Part shown: one piece after another, positions 42,058 to 49,721 of the stretch
How positions within the stretch are numbered: the stretch's first letter is position 1
Layout of the letters: every line of letters begins with the position of its first letter
Assembly (NCBI GenBank): GCA_963777915.1
Contig: CAVZSH010000008.1
Coordinates: 37,975-101,974, forward strand
DNA length: 64,000 nucleotides
Reading direction: 5' to 3'
Source: CAVUPF01 sp963777915
GTDB lineage: Bacteria > Actinomycetota > Thermoleophilia > Solirubrobacterales > 70-9
Notes under the pieces: model-generated
What the model saw: only the letters and a program-made list of their open reading frames with translations
What the model was told of the DNA's origin: nothing
Databases searched by the model: none
Program-made: the position numbers and the translations under genes

Positions 42058-43184
42058 CGGGTCCCGGCCGCCTTTTCCCAGGCGCCCGGGGGACCGTGGC
42101 GAGCGCGATCCCAGAGGCCGGCGGCTATCGAGGCGGTCGTCATCACGTAATAGCGGGCGACGCGGAGGGGAGCCAGCGGCAGCCAGCGACCGAGAATCGC
42201 AGCGGCGATGACGGCGGCCTGGGCCGCGAGTGTCGCCGCGTAGACCCAGCCCTGCCCGAGCAGGGCGAGGTTCGCCGCCAGCGCGACGAGGTGCAGGAGC
42301 GGGGTCAGGTAGCGCAGCAGCCGGTGGGAGGCCAGCTCGAAGGCGTAGAGCGGCGAGTAGCCGCCCGGCGCGAGCATCCCCTCACCCACAACGATGTCCC
42401 AGAGGCCGACCATCATCCGCCGCTTGCGGGCGAACTCCCCCTCCAGGGTAGGGACCATCTTCTCCTCGGCGCGAGCCCAGGGGACGTAGAGAGAGCGCGA
42501 CCCGCGCTTGGCCAGCTCGAAGGGGAATGAGAGGTCGTGGCTGCCGGAGGGCTCGAGCGGGAGGTAGGCAGCGGCGCGCACCGCGTAGATCGCGCCGTTA
42601 CCGGCCGTAACGCCGGCCAGGGCCGACTCCATCTCCCTGACGCGCATCTCATAGCGCCAGTAGGCGCCCTCGAGGTTGCCGCCGCCCGCATCGGTGAAGC
42701 GGACCTGGCCGCAGGTGTAGCCGACCGTTGAGTCGGCGAAGGGCTCGACCAGATGGCGAAGCGCGTCGGACGCCCAGACGCTATTGGCGTCCGAGAAAGC
42801 GAGGATCTCCCCGGAGGCGCGCTCGGCGGCGCCATTCTGGGCAGCGATCTTGCCGCCGCGGGGGAGATCGAGGACGAGGTCGGCGCCCGCCGCCAGCGCC
42901 CGCTCGACCGTCGCGTCGAGGGAGCCGTCGGAGGCGACGATCAGCTCCAGGCGCTCTCGCGGGTAGTCGAGCGCGAGGGCGTTGGCGACCTTGGCGGCGA
43001 TCACCTTCTCCTCGTCATGGGCGGCGACGATCAGAGAGACGCGAGGCGGCTCCTCCCAGGTGCCGGGCCGCAGGGTCGGGCGCCTGCGCAACCCGACCAG
43101 TGCCCGCAGCACCAGCGGGTAGCCGACGTGCGTGTAGACGATCGACGCGGCGCAGACCCAGAAGACGATGCCGAGGGCGGTCAT
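42054..43184 (-). CDS. Membrane glycosyltransferase, family 2
   Basis: 376 aa. One helix at residues 5-22 precedes a GT2 domain (VSLIVAAHDEEKVIAAKVAN, IVASDGSLDAT, AFSDANSVWASDAL, GNGAIYAVRAA, FARKRRMMVGLWD), then three or four C-terminal helices. This build resembles processive or single-addition enzymes of the cellulose-synthase type. The ATG overlaps the upstream GT4 stop and its stop overlaps the phosphoglycosyl transferase start. Confidence 0.9.
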   Translation of the reverse strand: MTALGIVFWVCAASIVYTHVGYPLVLRALVGLRRRPTLRPGTWEEPPRVSLIVAAHDEEKVIAAKVANALALDYPRERLELIVASDGSLDATVERALAAGADLVLDLPRGGKIAAQNGAAERASGEILAFSDANSVWASDALRHLVEPFADSTVGYTCGQVRFTDAGGGNLEGAYWRYEMRVREMESALAGVTAGNGAIYAVRAAAYLPLEPSGSHDLSFPFELAKRGSRSLYVPWARAEEKMVPTLEGEFARKRRMMVGLWDIVVGEGMLAPGGYSPLYAFELASHRLLRYLTPLLHLVALAANLALLGQGWVYAATLAAQAAVIAAAILGRWLPLAPLRVARYYVMTTASIAAGLWDRARHGPPGAWEKAAGTR

Positions 43185-44296
43185 CCGCGTGCCTCCAGCA
43201 GCTCCTTGTAGAGAGAGATCGTCCGACGGGCTGCCTCCCCCCAGGAGTAAGGGCCGGCGGCGGCGCGGCGGGCGGCGGCGGTCAGCTCGGCGCGGGCGGC
43301 GGCGTCGCCGGCCAGCTCGGAGAGTTCGGCGGCGAGGGCGGCGGGGTCCCCAGGTGCGACAACGCGCGCCGCCCCGCATGCGGCCAGCTCGGGGAAGCCG
43401 CCGACTGCGCTCAGCACCATCGGCTTGCCGAATGCGAGACCGGTGTAAAGGACGCCGGAGTGCTCGGCGTCACGGTAAGGGAGGGCGACGACGTCGGCGC
43501 GGCGAAAGATCGCCGGGATCTCAGCATCCTCCACGAAACGGGTGAGGAAACGGACGCGGCCCGGCACTTCGTCGGCGCGCCGACGAAGGGGCTCGACGTC
43601 CATGCGCGGGTTGCCGACGATCCACAGCTCCGGCCCGTCGAGGCGACTGAAAGCGTCGAGCAGGGTGTCGAGGCCCTTGTAGGGGCGCAGCAGGCCGAAG
43701 AAGAGGACGACCGGGCCTTCGGCGCCCTGCAGCTCGGCGGGCAGCGGCTTCTCCTCCGCTAGCCGGGCCAGGTAATCGAAGGCGCCGTGGGGGATTACGC
43801 GGACGCGACGGGGGTCAAGCCCGACCTCGTCACGAAGGCGGGCGGCGCCGTGCTCGGAGTGGGCAATGACCGCGTCCATGCGGCCGAAGACGCGGTGGGC
43901 GACGACGACCTGCCGCCGCGCCGGGCGCGGCGGCAGGATGTAGTGGGCGGTCATCACACGTGGTCGATTCGAAGGCAACAGCATCGCGTCGAGCGCCGGC
44001 ACGGTAAGCCACTGATAGTGGATGACGTCGGCGTCGGCGCGACGGCGGAATCGCAGCATGTCGGGGAGGTGCTCGGCAAGCTTGAAGGCGCGGCGGGCAG
44101 GGGCGCCGAGGCCACGGCGGGCGGCGGCGCGGTAGAAGCACTCCTCGACCCCATACCCCTCGGCCGGCGGGACCGGTCCATAGAGGAAGCGGCTGGTCAG
44201 CAGCTCGACCTCGACGCCCTGGCGGGCGATCGCGGCCGCCAGGGCGCGGTCGTAGGGGGGCGTGAAGGCCGAGGGGTCGACGAGCTGAACCCGCAT
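43181..44296 (-). CDS. Glycosyltransferase, family 4 (GT-B)
   Basis: 371 aa. The N-terminal half holds a degenerate acceptor domain, with HSEHGAARLRDEVGLDPRRV. The C-terminal half has VVLFFGLLRPYKGLDTLLDA and the donor loop YRDAEHSGVLYTGLAFGKPM. It transfers a nucleotide sugar to the growing lipid-linked glycan in the cytoplasm. It is the first gene of the five-gene operon, and the divergent GT2 starts 14 bases away. GATAAT lies eight bases before the ATG. Confidence 0.9.
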   Translation of the reverse strand: MRVQLVDPSAFTPPYDRALAAAIARQGVEVELLTSRFLYGPVPPAEGYGVEECFYRAAARRGLGAPARRAFKLAEHLPDMLRFRRRADADVIHYQWLTVPALDAMLLPSNRPRVMTAHYILPPRPARRQVVVAHRVFGRMDAVIAHSEHGAARLRDEVGLDPRRVRVIPHGAFDYLARLAEEKPLPAELQGAEGPVVLFFGLLRPYKGLDTLLDAFSRLDGPELWIVGNPRMDVEPLRRRADEVPGRVRFLTRFVEDAEIPAIFRRADVVALPYRDAEHSGVLYTGLAFGKPMVLSAVGGFPELAACGAARVVAPGDPAALAAELSELAGDAAARAELTAAARRAAAGPYSWGEAARRTISLYKELLEARG

Positions 44297-44303
44297 GGTG
44301 GGC

Positions 44304-44309
44304 GATTAT
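44304..44309 (-). promoter_or_regulatory. -10 box inside a 14-base divergent gap
   Basis: The reverse strand has GATAAT, then seven bases, then the ATG at 44296. Upstream elements would lie inside the divergent GT2 coding region. Confidence 0.35.
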
Positions 44310-44310
44310 C

Positions 44311-45243
44311 GTGGCCCACGTGGCGCCCACACTCTCCTACTGCGTCGTGAACACCAATGGCCGCGAGCATCTGCTCGCCTGCCTGGAGGCGATCGAGCGC
44401 ACCCATCCGGCCGGTGTGGAGAGCGAGGTGCTGGTCCTCGACAACGCCTCCGCGGACGGATCGGCGGAGGCAGTGCGCACCCTGGGCGATGAGATCCAGC
44501 TGATCGCCCTGGAGCGGCGTACCGGCAAGGCGGAGAACGACTCGACCCTGCTGCGCGAGGCGAGCGGCCGCTACTGCCTGCTGCTCAACGAGGACTCCGA
44601 GCTGCGGGCGGGCGCGGCGGAGGCGCTGGTCGCGGCGCTCGATGCCGACCCAAGGGCGGCGGCGGCGGGGGCGCAGCTGCTCGACTCCGCCGGGAAGCCC
44701 GTTGCCTGCGCCTGGCGCTTCCCCGGGGTCGGCACGGCCCTCGCCGGCGCCGTGTTCCTGCATCGCCTCATCACCGTTCAAAGCAAGGGGCGATCGACGC
44801 GGCGGGTCGACTGGGCGCAGTCGAGTGCTCTGCTCGTGCGCCGCCAAGCCGCGGCCGAGGTCGGCTACCTTGACCCGGCCTTCTTCGTCTACTACGACGA
44901 GTGCGACTTCTGCAAGCGCCTCAGCGACTCCGGCCGGTCCACCCTCTTCGTCCCCGCGGCGGAGGCCGTCCACCACGACCAGCTCTCGACCGACCTGGCG
45001 GCGGGCCTGCCCCGCATCGTGGAGTTCCACCGCAACCGCGATCTCTACATGCGCAAGCACCACTCCCTCCCCGCAGCACTCGCTGTCCGCGCCCTCACCG
45101 CCTGGGCCTACGCCCTCCGCGCTCTCGCCGCCACCATCCTCCCCGGCCACCCCGCCCGCATCTACTGGGCCCACGCCCGCCAGGCCCTGCTCCCCAACCG
45201 CGGCACCGGGTTGCGGGAGGGAGCGCAAGGGAAGGGTGTCTGA
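44311..45243 (+). CDS. Glycosyltransferase, family 2 (rhamnosyltransferase-like)
   Basis: 310 aa. LSYCVVNTNGREHLLACLEA, VLVLDNASADGSAEAV, CLLLNEDSELRAGAAEAL (in place of a strict DXD), SSALLVRRQAAAEVGYLD and DECDFCKRLSDSGRSTLFVP make up the GT-A fold of WbbL-like enzymes. A C-terminal amphipathic or membrane segment (AVRALTAWAYALRALAATIL) follows. The start is GTG. It is the only plus-strand gene of the polysaccharide set. Confidence 0.9.
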   Translation: MAHVAPTLSYCVVNTNGREHLLACLEAIERTHPAGVESEVLVLDNASADGSAEAVRTLGDEIQLIALERRTGKAENDSTLLREASGRYCLLLNEDSELRAGAAEALVAALDADPRAAAAGAQLLDSAGKPVACAWRFPGVGTALAGAVFLHRLITVQSKGRSTRRVDWAQSSALLVRRQAAAEVGYLDPAFFVYYDECDFCKRLSDSGRSTLFVPAAEAVHHDQLSTDLAAGLPRIVEFHRNRDLYMRKHHSLPAALAVRALTAWAYALRALAATILPGHPARIYWAHARQALLPNRGTGLREGAQGKGV

Positions 45244-45369
45244 GTTTGGGGAGAGTCGCCGCAACGTCAAGGAGGCCGAAATCGCGCTTGAGCGCATTGA
45301 CGAGCTGGCTGGGTCTCCGGAGGCGAGAGCCTGGCGCGCGACCACCCCGACGGCACCCAGGGTCCGGTC

Positions 45370-46926
45370 CTAGAAGCGCGAGTCCTCGTCCATTCGCTCG
45401 GCTTCGTAGAGCTCGCCCGGTTCGCCCTTGACCGCGGGCGGGCGGGCGCGGATCGAGGCGAAGGTCGCGGCCAGCTCGCCGGGGTGGCGGAGGCGCGCCA
45501 GCCAGCCGCGCTCTTCGGCGCTGAAGAACCCGCTCGCGAACAGCAGCGCCGGATAGAGGAGCGCGATGAAGAGGCGCCCGACCAGGCCGCCGAAGCCCGA
45601 GGCCGGCATCACCAGCTCCCCCAGCCCGACCAGGGCCGCGCCGGCGAAGAGGACGCGGGCGAGCCGGCCCCATTCGTAGGGCACCGGGAAGAGCCGCTGC
45701 GCGAACCAGTACATCAGCGCGATCACCACCAGGTAGGAGGCGACCAGCGCCAGGCCGGCGCCGACGATCCCGAGCGGCGGCACCAGGATCAGGTTGAGCG
45801 CGACGTTGGAGGCGAGCGCCGCGATCGCCGCCGGGAAGTTGTACTCGGTGCGCCCGGTGCGGCCGAGGATCACCACCATCACCATGTAGAGCGCGTAGAG
45901 GGTGACGGCGGCCGCGATCAGCCCGACCACTTCGTAGGCGTCGAAGAACTTGGGAGCGGCAAAGATGCGCACCAGGTACTCGGCCAGCAGCCACAACCCG
46001 ACCACCATCCAGGTGCAGCCGGCGAGGAAGAGGGTGATCACGTTGGCGTAGGTGCGGCGCGCCTCGTCGTCGTTGCGGATCGAGTAGGCGAGCGGCGGCC
46101 AGGCGAGCTGGAAGCCGCGGACGAGAACATTGACCGCCTGTGCGAACTTGACCGCCACCGCGTAGAGGCCCGCCGCGCCGAGCCCGTCGACCTGGACGAT
46201 GATGACGCGGTCGACGAGGTTGAGCAGGTAGAGGCTGACCTCGGCGGGCATCGTCGGCAGGCCGAAGCGGAGCAGCCGGCGCAGCAGCGGCCGGTCGATC
46301 CGCAGGGTGAGGCGCCGGCGCTGGGCGAAGATCATCGCGACGACGAAGACGGCGCCGGTCACGTAGGAGCCGAGCAAGAGGCCGCGGGCCCCATCCCCCA
46401 CCCCGACGACGAGGACGACGGTCAGCGCGATCGTGCCGAGGACGTTGGTGATCGTGGTGATGAAGTAGGCGCGGGCGCGCTCCTCGAGGCGGAAGAGCGC
46501 CAGCAGGTATTCGAACATCGTCGCCACCCAGAGGCCGCCGATTGAGATCCGCACCAGCTCGGCACCGTGCTGGGAGGCAGCGTGGCTACCGAGCAGCGCT
46601 TCCGAGAGCGGCCCGGCGAAGGGCAGGGCGACGAGGCAGGCGATCGTCGAGGCCCAGAAGAGGCCGGAGAAGGTGGCGCCCACGATCGCGTCGGGGTTCT
46701 CGTCCTCGCGGTAGTAGAAGCGCAGCACCGCCTCGATCAGGCCGAGCCGGACGACGATGCTGGCCGAGACGACGGCGGCGAAGAGGAGCTCGGCGGCGCC
46801 GTAGTCGTCGGTGCTGAGGTGCCGCGTGTAGAGCGGCAGCAGCGCGACCGCGATCAGTTTCGAGAGAATGCTCGCCGCCGTGTAGGCGGCGCCGGTCGTC
46901 GCTAGGCGGCGGAGGTAGCCCGACAC
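45370..46926 (-). CDS. Polysaccharide flippase (MATE/MVF, Wzx-like)
   Basis: 518 aa with about 12-14 transmembrane segments. The N-terminal GAAYTAASILSKLIAVALLP and LYTRHLSTDDYGAAELL match Polysacc_synt/Wzx proteins. It moves undecaprenyl-linked repeat units to the outer face of the membrane. The hydrophilic C-terminus (about 40 residues) is charged. The start is GTG, with TAGTCT six bases before it that overlaps the stop of the neighbouring upstream gene. Confidence 0.92.
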   Translation of the reverse strand: MSGYLRRLATTGAAYTAASILSKLIAVALLPLYTRHLSTDDYGAAELLFAAVVSASIVVRLGLIEAVLRFYYREDENPDAIVGATFSGLFWASTIACLVALPFAGPLSEALLGSHAASQHGAELVRISIGGLWVATMFEYLLALFRLEERARAYFITTITNVLGTIALTVVLVVGVGDGARGLLLGSYVTGAVFVVAMIFAQRRRLTLRIDRPLLRRLLRFGLPTMPAEVSLYLLNLVDRVIIVQVDGLGAAGLYAVAVKFAQAVNVLVRGFQLAWPPLAYSIRNDDEARRTYANVITLFLAGCTWMVVGLWLLAEYLVRIFAAPKFFDAYEVVGLIAAAVTLYALYMVMVVILGRTGRTEYNFPAAIAALASNVALNLILVPPLGIVGAGLALVASYLVVIALMYWFAQRLFPVPYEWGRLARVLFAGAALVGLGELVMPASGFGGLVGRLFIALLYPALLFASGFFSAEERGWLARLRHPGELAATFASIRARPPAVKGEPGELYEAERMDEDSRF

Positions 46927-46932
46927 GGGGCG

Positions 46933-46938
46933 AGACTA
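46933..46938 (-). promoter_or_regulatory. -10 box of the flippase gene, leaderless candidate
   Basis: The reverse strand has TAGTCT, six bases, then the GTG at 46926. The hexamer contains the stop codon of the upstream ligase-like gene. Confidence 0.4.
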
Positions 46939-48477
46939 CGCGGGGTCGCGGACTGCGGGACTGGCCGCGAGCGACGCCCCGACTGCGAGGAGAACCCAGG
47001 TGATCGGATCTTCGAAGAAGCCCGCGTAGGCCATGGTGTGAACCAAGAGGGCCGCGAAGGCGGCGAGGACGGCTGCTCGACCTACCAGCAGGCCCGCAGG
47101 CCCACTCGGCGGGTTTGGGGGCCCCACCCCACCCCGCCCCGCGTGAAAGGCGGCCAGGCCAGGCATCGATGCCCGCAGGCCCGTAGTCATCGTCCACAGG
47201 GCTGTGAGGATCAAGGCTGCGTAGAGAGCCAGGCCGAGGAGGCCTTGCTCTGCTGCGATGGTGATCGGCTCTGTGTGGGAGACGGAGACCGGGACCCTGT
47301 GCTTTGCAGCGTGGGCACGGTAGGCGGTGGAAAAGGAGCCCGAGCCATACCCGTAGATCGGGCGCTGGTCGAAGAGGCGGATGCCGCCGGAGACGAGGTG
47401 GGCGCGGCCGCTGGTGTCGATGTTGAGCCTTTCGAAGTTGATCTTCGAAGAGCCGCCGACAAGCGCGACGAAGGAGATCGCGACCACGGCACCGACGCCG
47501 ACGACGCCCAGCGTCCACTTCAGGCTCCAGCGCAGCGCCGCCAGCACGGCCAGCCCCGCCAGCAAGGCAATGAAGCTCGACTCCGAGTAGGTCGGCACGA
47601 GGCCGATCCACAGGATCCCGACCAGCCCCGCCAGCAAGGCAATGTTTCGTCGCTGCTTGGCCCACAGCAGCGCCGCCATCGCCACCACGATCGCCAGCGC
47701 CAGATACCTGCCGTAGATGTTCGGGTCCCAAAACACCGAGTTGACCCGGAAGTAGGTGTGGAATTCGTTCGAGCGGATCACCTGGTGGTTCCAGAACAGG
47801 CCCCTGGTCGCGTACTCGATCGACCCCACCGCGACGAACAGCAGCGCCTCGATCGCGACCAGCCACAGCACCCCGGTCAACAGCTTCCGATCCCACCGGA
47901 GATCGCTCAGCAACACGAAGGCCACTGCGAACGGCACGTAGAAAAAGCAAACGTCCTGCAGCCCTTTGGAGAAGTCCGAGGAGTACAGAACCTGAAATCC
48001 ATAAAGTGCGACTACTGCAGCCAAGACTCTCAGCAGCCACTTGACGGCCGCTGGCGCGACTGAGTCCGTGGGCCGGGCCCCCCAGTCCCGGATCGCCGCT
48101 GCAAGCACGCCCGCGGCGATCACCAGATACAGCGGCACCAACAGGTTGGCGGTTTCACCGCCGGCTTCGAGGGGGACACGGAAGGGGAGGACGAAGACGA
48201 TCACCAGCGGCAGGGCACGCGGCCATCGGCGGAAGGCGAGGGCAAGGACGGTGGCGGCGGCGAGCGTCGCGGCGAGGGCGAGGGCGAGCCGCGCGGGATG
48301 GTCGCGCAGGTCGAGGATCCGGTGCGAGTGCCACTGATCGCCGAGGATCAGCATCGGGACCAGGGCAAGCGCGACAACCATCGCCGCCGAGCGCAGGCGC
48401 CCCGGCGGGGTGAGGATCGCGGTCGCGGCGGCTAGCGCCGCGACCAAGACGCCGGTGCCGGCCAGGACGCCGCTCAA
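46936..48477 (-). CDS. O-antigen ligase/polymerase-like membrane protein (Wzy/WaaL type)
   Basis: 513 aa with about 12 transmembrane segments and one long outside loop holding FERLNIDTSGRAHLVSGGIR, LFDQRPIYGYGSGSF and HTEPITIAAEQGLLGLALY. These are the Wzy_C-type Arg and His loop motifs of glycan polymerases and ligases. It would polymerise or attach the glycan outside the membrane. The start is TTG overlapping the preceding gene's stop (TTGA). Confidence 0.88.
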   Translation of the reverse strand: MSGVLAGTGVLVAALAAATAILTPPGRLRSAAMVVALALVPMLILGDQWHSHRILDLRDHPARLALALAATLAAATVLALAFRRWPRALPLVIVFVLPFRVPLEAGGETANLLVPLYLVIAAGVLAAAIRDWGARPTDSVAPAAVKWLLRVLAAVVALYGFQVLYSSDFSKGLQDVCFFYVPFAVAFVLLSDLRWDRKLLTGVLWLVAIEALLFVAVGSIEYATRGLFWNHQVIRSNEFHTYFRVNSVFWDPNIYGRYLALAIVVAMAALLWAKQRRNIALLAGLVGILWIGLVPTYSESSFIALLAGLAVLAALRWSLKWTLGVVGVGAVVAISFVALVGGSSKINFERLNIDTSGRAHLVSGGIRLFDQRPIYGYGSGSFSTAYRAHAAKHRVPVSVSHTEPITIAAEQGLLGLALYAALILTALWTMTTGLRASMPGLAAFHAGRGGVGPPNPPSGPAGLLVGRAAVLAAFAALLVHTMAYAGFFEDPITWVLLAVGASLAASPAVRDPA

Positions 48478-48953
48478 GCTGCTGCCTTCGCGGCGCGCCT
48501 GCAGCCCGCGGTGGCGTTGGGTGGCCTCAGGCGCAGGCGGATCGTCCCGGGCAGGACGAGGTTGCGTTCCTGGACGAGCAGCTTGACTCTCAACTTGTAG
48601 CGACCAGGCGACGCGATGGCGCCGTCAAAGCCGCGGCCGTCCCAATAGAAGCTGAAGAAGTGATAGCCCGGCAGATAGCGGTTGCGGGCAAGGGTGAAGA
48701 CCAGTCCCCCGCGGGGCCGGATCACCTGAACGGTCGCGTAGTCGGAGTGGGTGACGCGGAAGCGGATCCGCTCGGGACCGGAGGGGCAGCTCCCGCTCGG
48801 CATAAAGGCGTGTCCGGCGGCGGTGCCGAGGGTTACGTGGTCGAGGACGAGCGGGTCTCGCTTCAGCCGCTGCGAGAAGGCGAAGGCCGCGACCGTGGCG
48901 AGGACGAGCAGCGCGAAGACCAGGCCGGCCGCGCTAACCCGTCGACGAGGCAT
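48474..48953 (-). CDS. Secreted Ig-like (FlgD-type) protein of unknown function
   Basis: 159 aa. Signal anchor at residues 8-27 (AAGLVFALLVLATVAAFAFS), then one beta-sandwich-like domain with RIRFRVTHSDYATVQVIRPR and FFSFYWDGRGFDGAIASPG-RYKLRV. The W-D-G-x-G...G-x-Y pattern is that of FlgD-type Ig folds used for surface adhesion or assembly. It overlaps both neighbours, so it is cotranscribed with the LytR_C and ligase-like genes. Confidence 0.8.
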   Translation of the reverse strand: MPRRRVSAAGLVFALLVLATVAAFAFSQRLKRDPLVLDHVTLGTAAGHAFMPSGSCPSGPERIRFRVTHSDYATVQVIRPRGGLVFTLARNRYLPGYHFFSFYWDGRGFDGAIASPGRYKLRVKLLVQERNLVLPGTIRLRLRPPNATAGCRRAAKAAA

Positions 48954-49704
48954 CGTTTTCGCCGACGATCACCGAGACCGGAGCCCCGGCAGAGACCGAG
49001 TCGACTTCAGAAGTCATCGGCTGCACCTGGCCGATCCCAAGGTCCCTGGCGATGTCGTGCGCTTCGGGGGCGTGGCCGGGCTTGAACATGACGGTGCTGC
49101 TGGCGAAGCTGGAGTTGCTGTTGGTTACCGCCCCCAGCTTGAAGCCCTTGCGCTGGACTTTGTCGCCGTAGCGAGCCGCGAGCCCCGGCACGGCGGTCCC
49201 GTTTAGCACCGTAACCTCGATTTCGCTCGGCTTCGAAGCGGCGGCGGGGCTCTTGCCGTCCTTGCCGATTTTGACGCCGCTGGATCCATGCAGCGCCGCG
49301 TAGGCAATGCCGCCGCCGACGACCAACACGACGACGAAGACCGCCGCCAGGTAACGCGGCTGCGCCAGCCGCTCGCCGCGGGCTGAGAGCCATCGGCGCA
49401 GCCGCTCTCCGCGGTCCATTTCCGGCTGGCCGGCCTCGCGGCGCTGGCGCCGCTGCTCGCGCAGAGCGACCGCCTGCTGTTCCGCGGTACGGGCCTCCTC
49501 GAGGCGGCGCAGCTCCTCGGCGCGCTGGGCGGCAGCCGCCGAGGTCGACTCCTTGCGCTCCGTGTCGCGCTCGGGCGCCGAGCCCGCCCACTCGCGCAGA
49601 CGCCGGATGTCGCGCCCGTGCGTGAAGGAGAGCAGGGCGAGCACGGCGAGGCCGAAGAACGCGGCCAGGCCGGCGAAAGCGCCGATTTCTTTGATCAGCT
49701 CCAC
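48934..49704 (-). CDS. LytR_C domain membrane protein
   Basis: 256 aa. It has a helix at residues 8-27, a cytoplasmic charged coiled-coil segment (about 30-105, rich in Glu and Arg), a second helix (118-137), then a C-terminal LytR_C domain (EIEVTVLNGTAVPGLAARYG to VSVIVGEND). In actinobacteria this domain accompanies the LytR-CpsA-Psr ligases that attach glycans to peptidoglycan; here the catalytic LCP domain is missing. The start is GTG. It overlaps the next gene by 20 bases. Confidence 0.85.
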   Translation of the reverse strand: MELIKEIGAFAGLAAFFGLAVLALLSFTHGRDIRRLREWAGSAPERDTERKESTSAAAAQRAEELRRLEEARTAEQQAVALREQRRQRREAGQPEMDRGERLRRWLSARGERLAQPRYLAAVFVVVLVVGGGIAYAALHGSSGVKIGKDGKSPAAASKPSEIEVTVLNGTAVPGLAARYGDKVQRKGFKLGAVTNSNSSFASSTVMFKPGHAPEAHDIARDLGIGQVQPMTSEVDSVSAGAPVSVIVGENDASSTG

Positions 49705-49721
49705 GGAGTGGCTGCGAGAGG

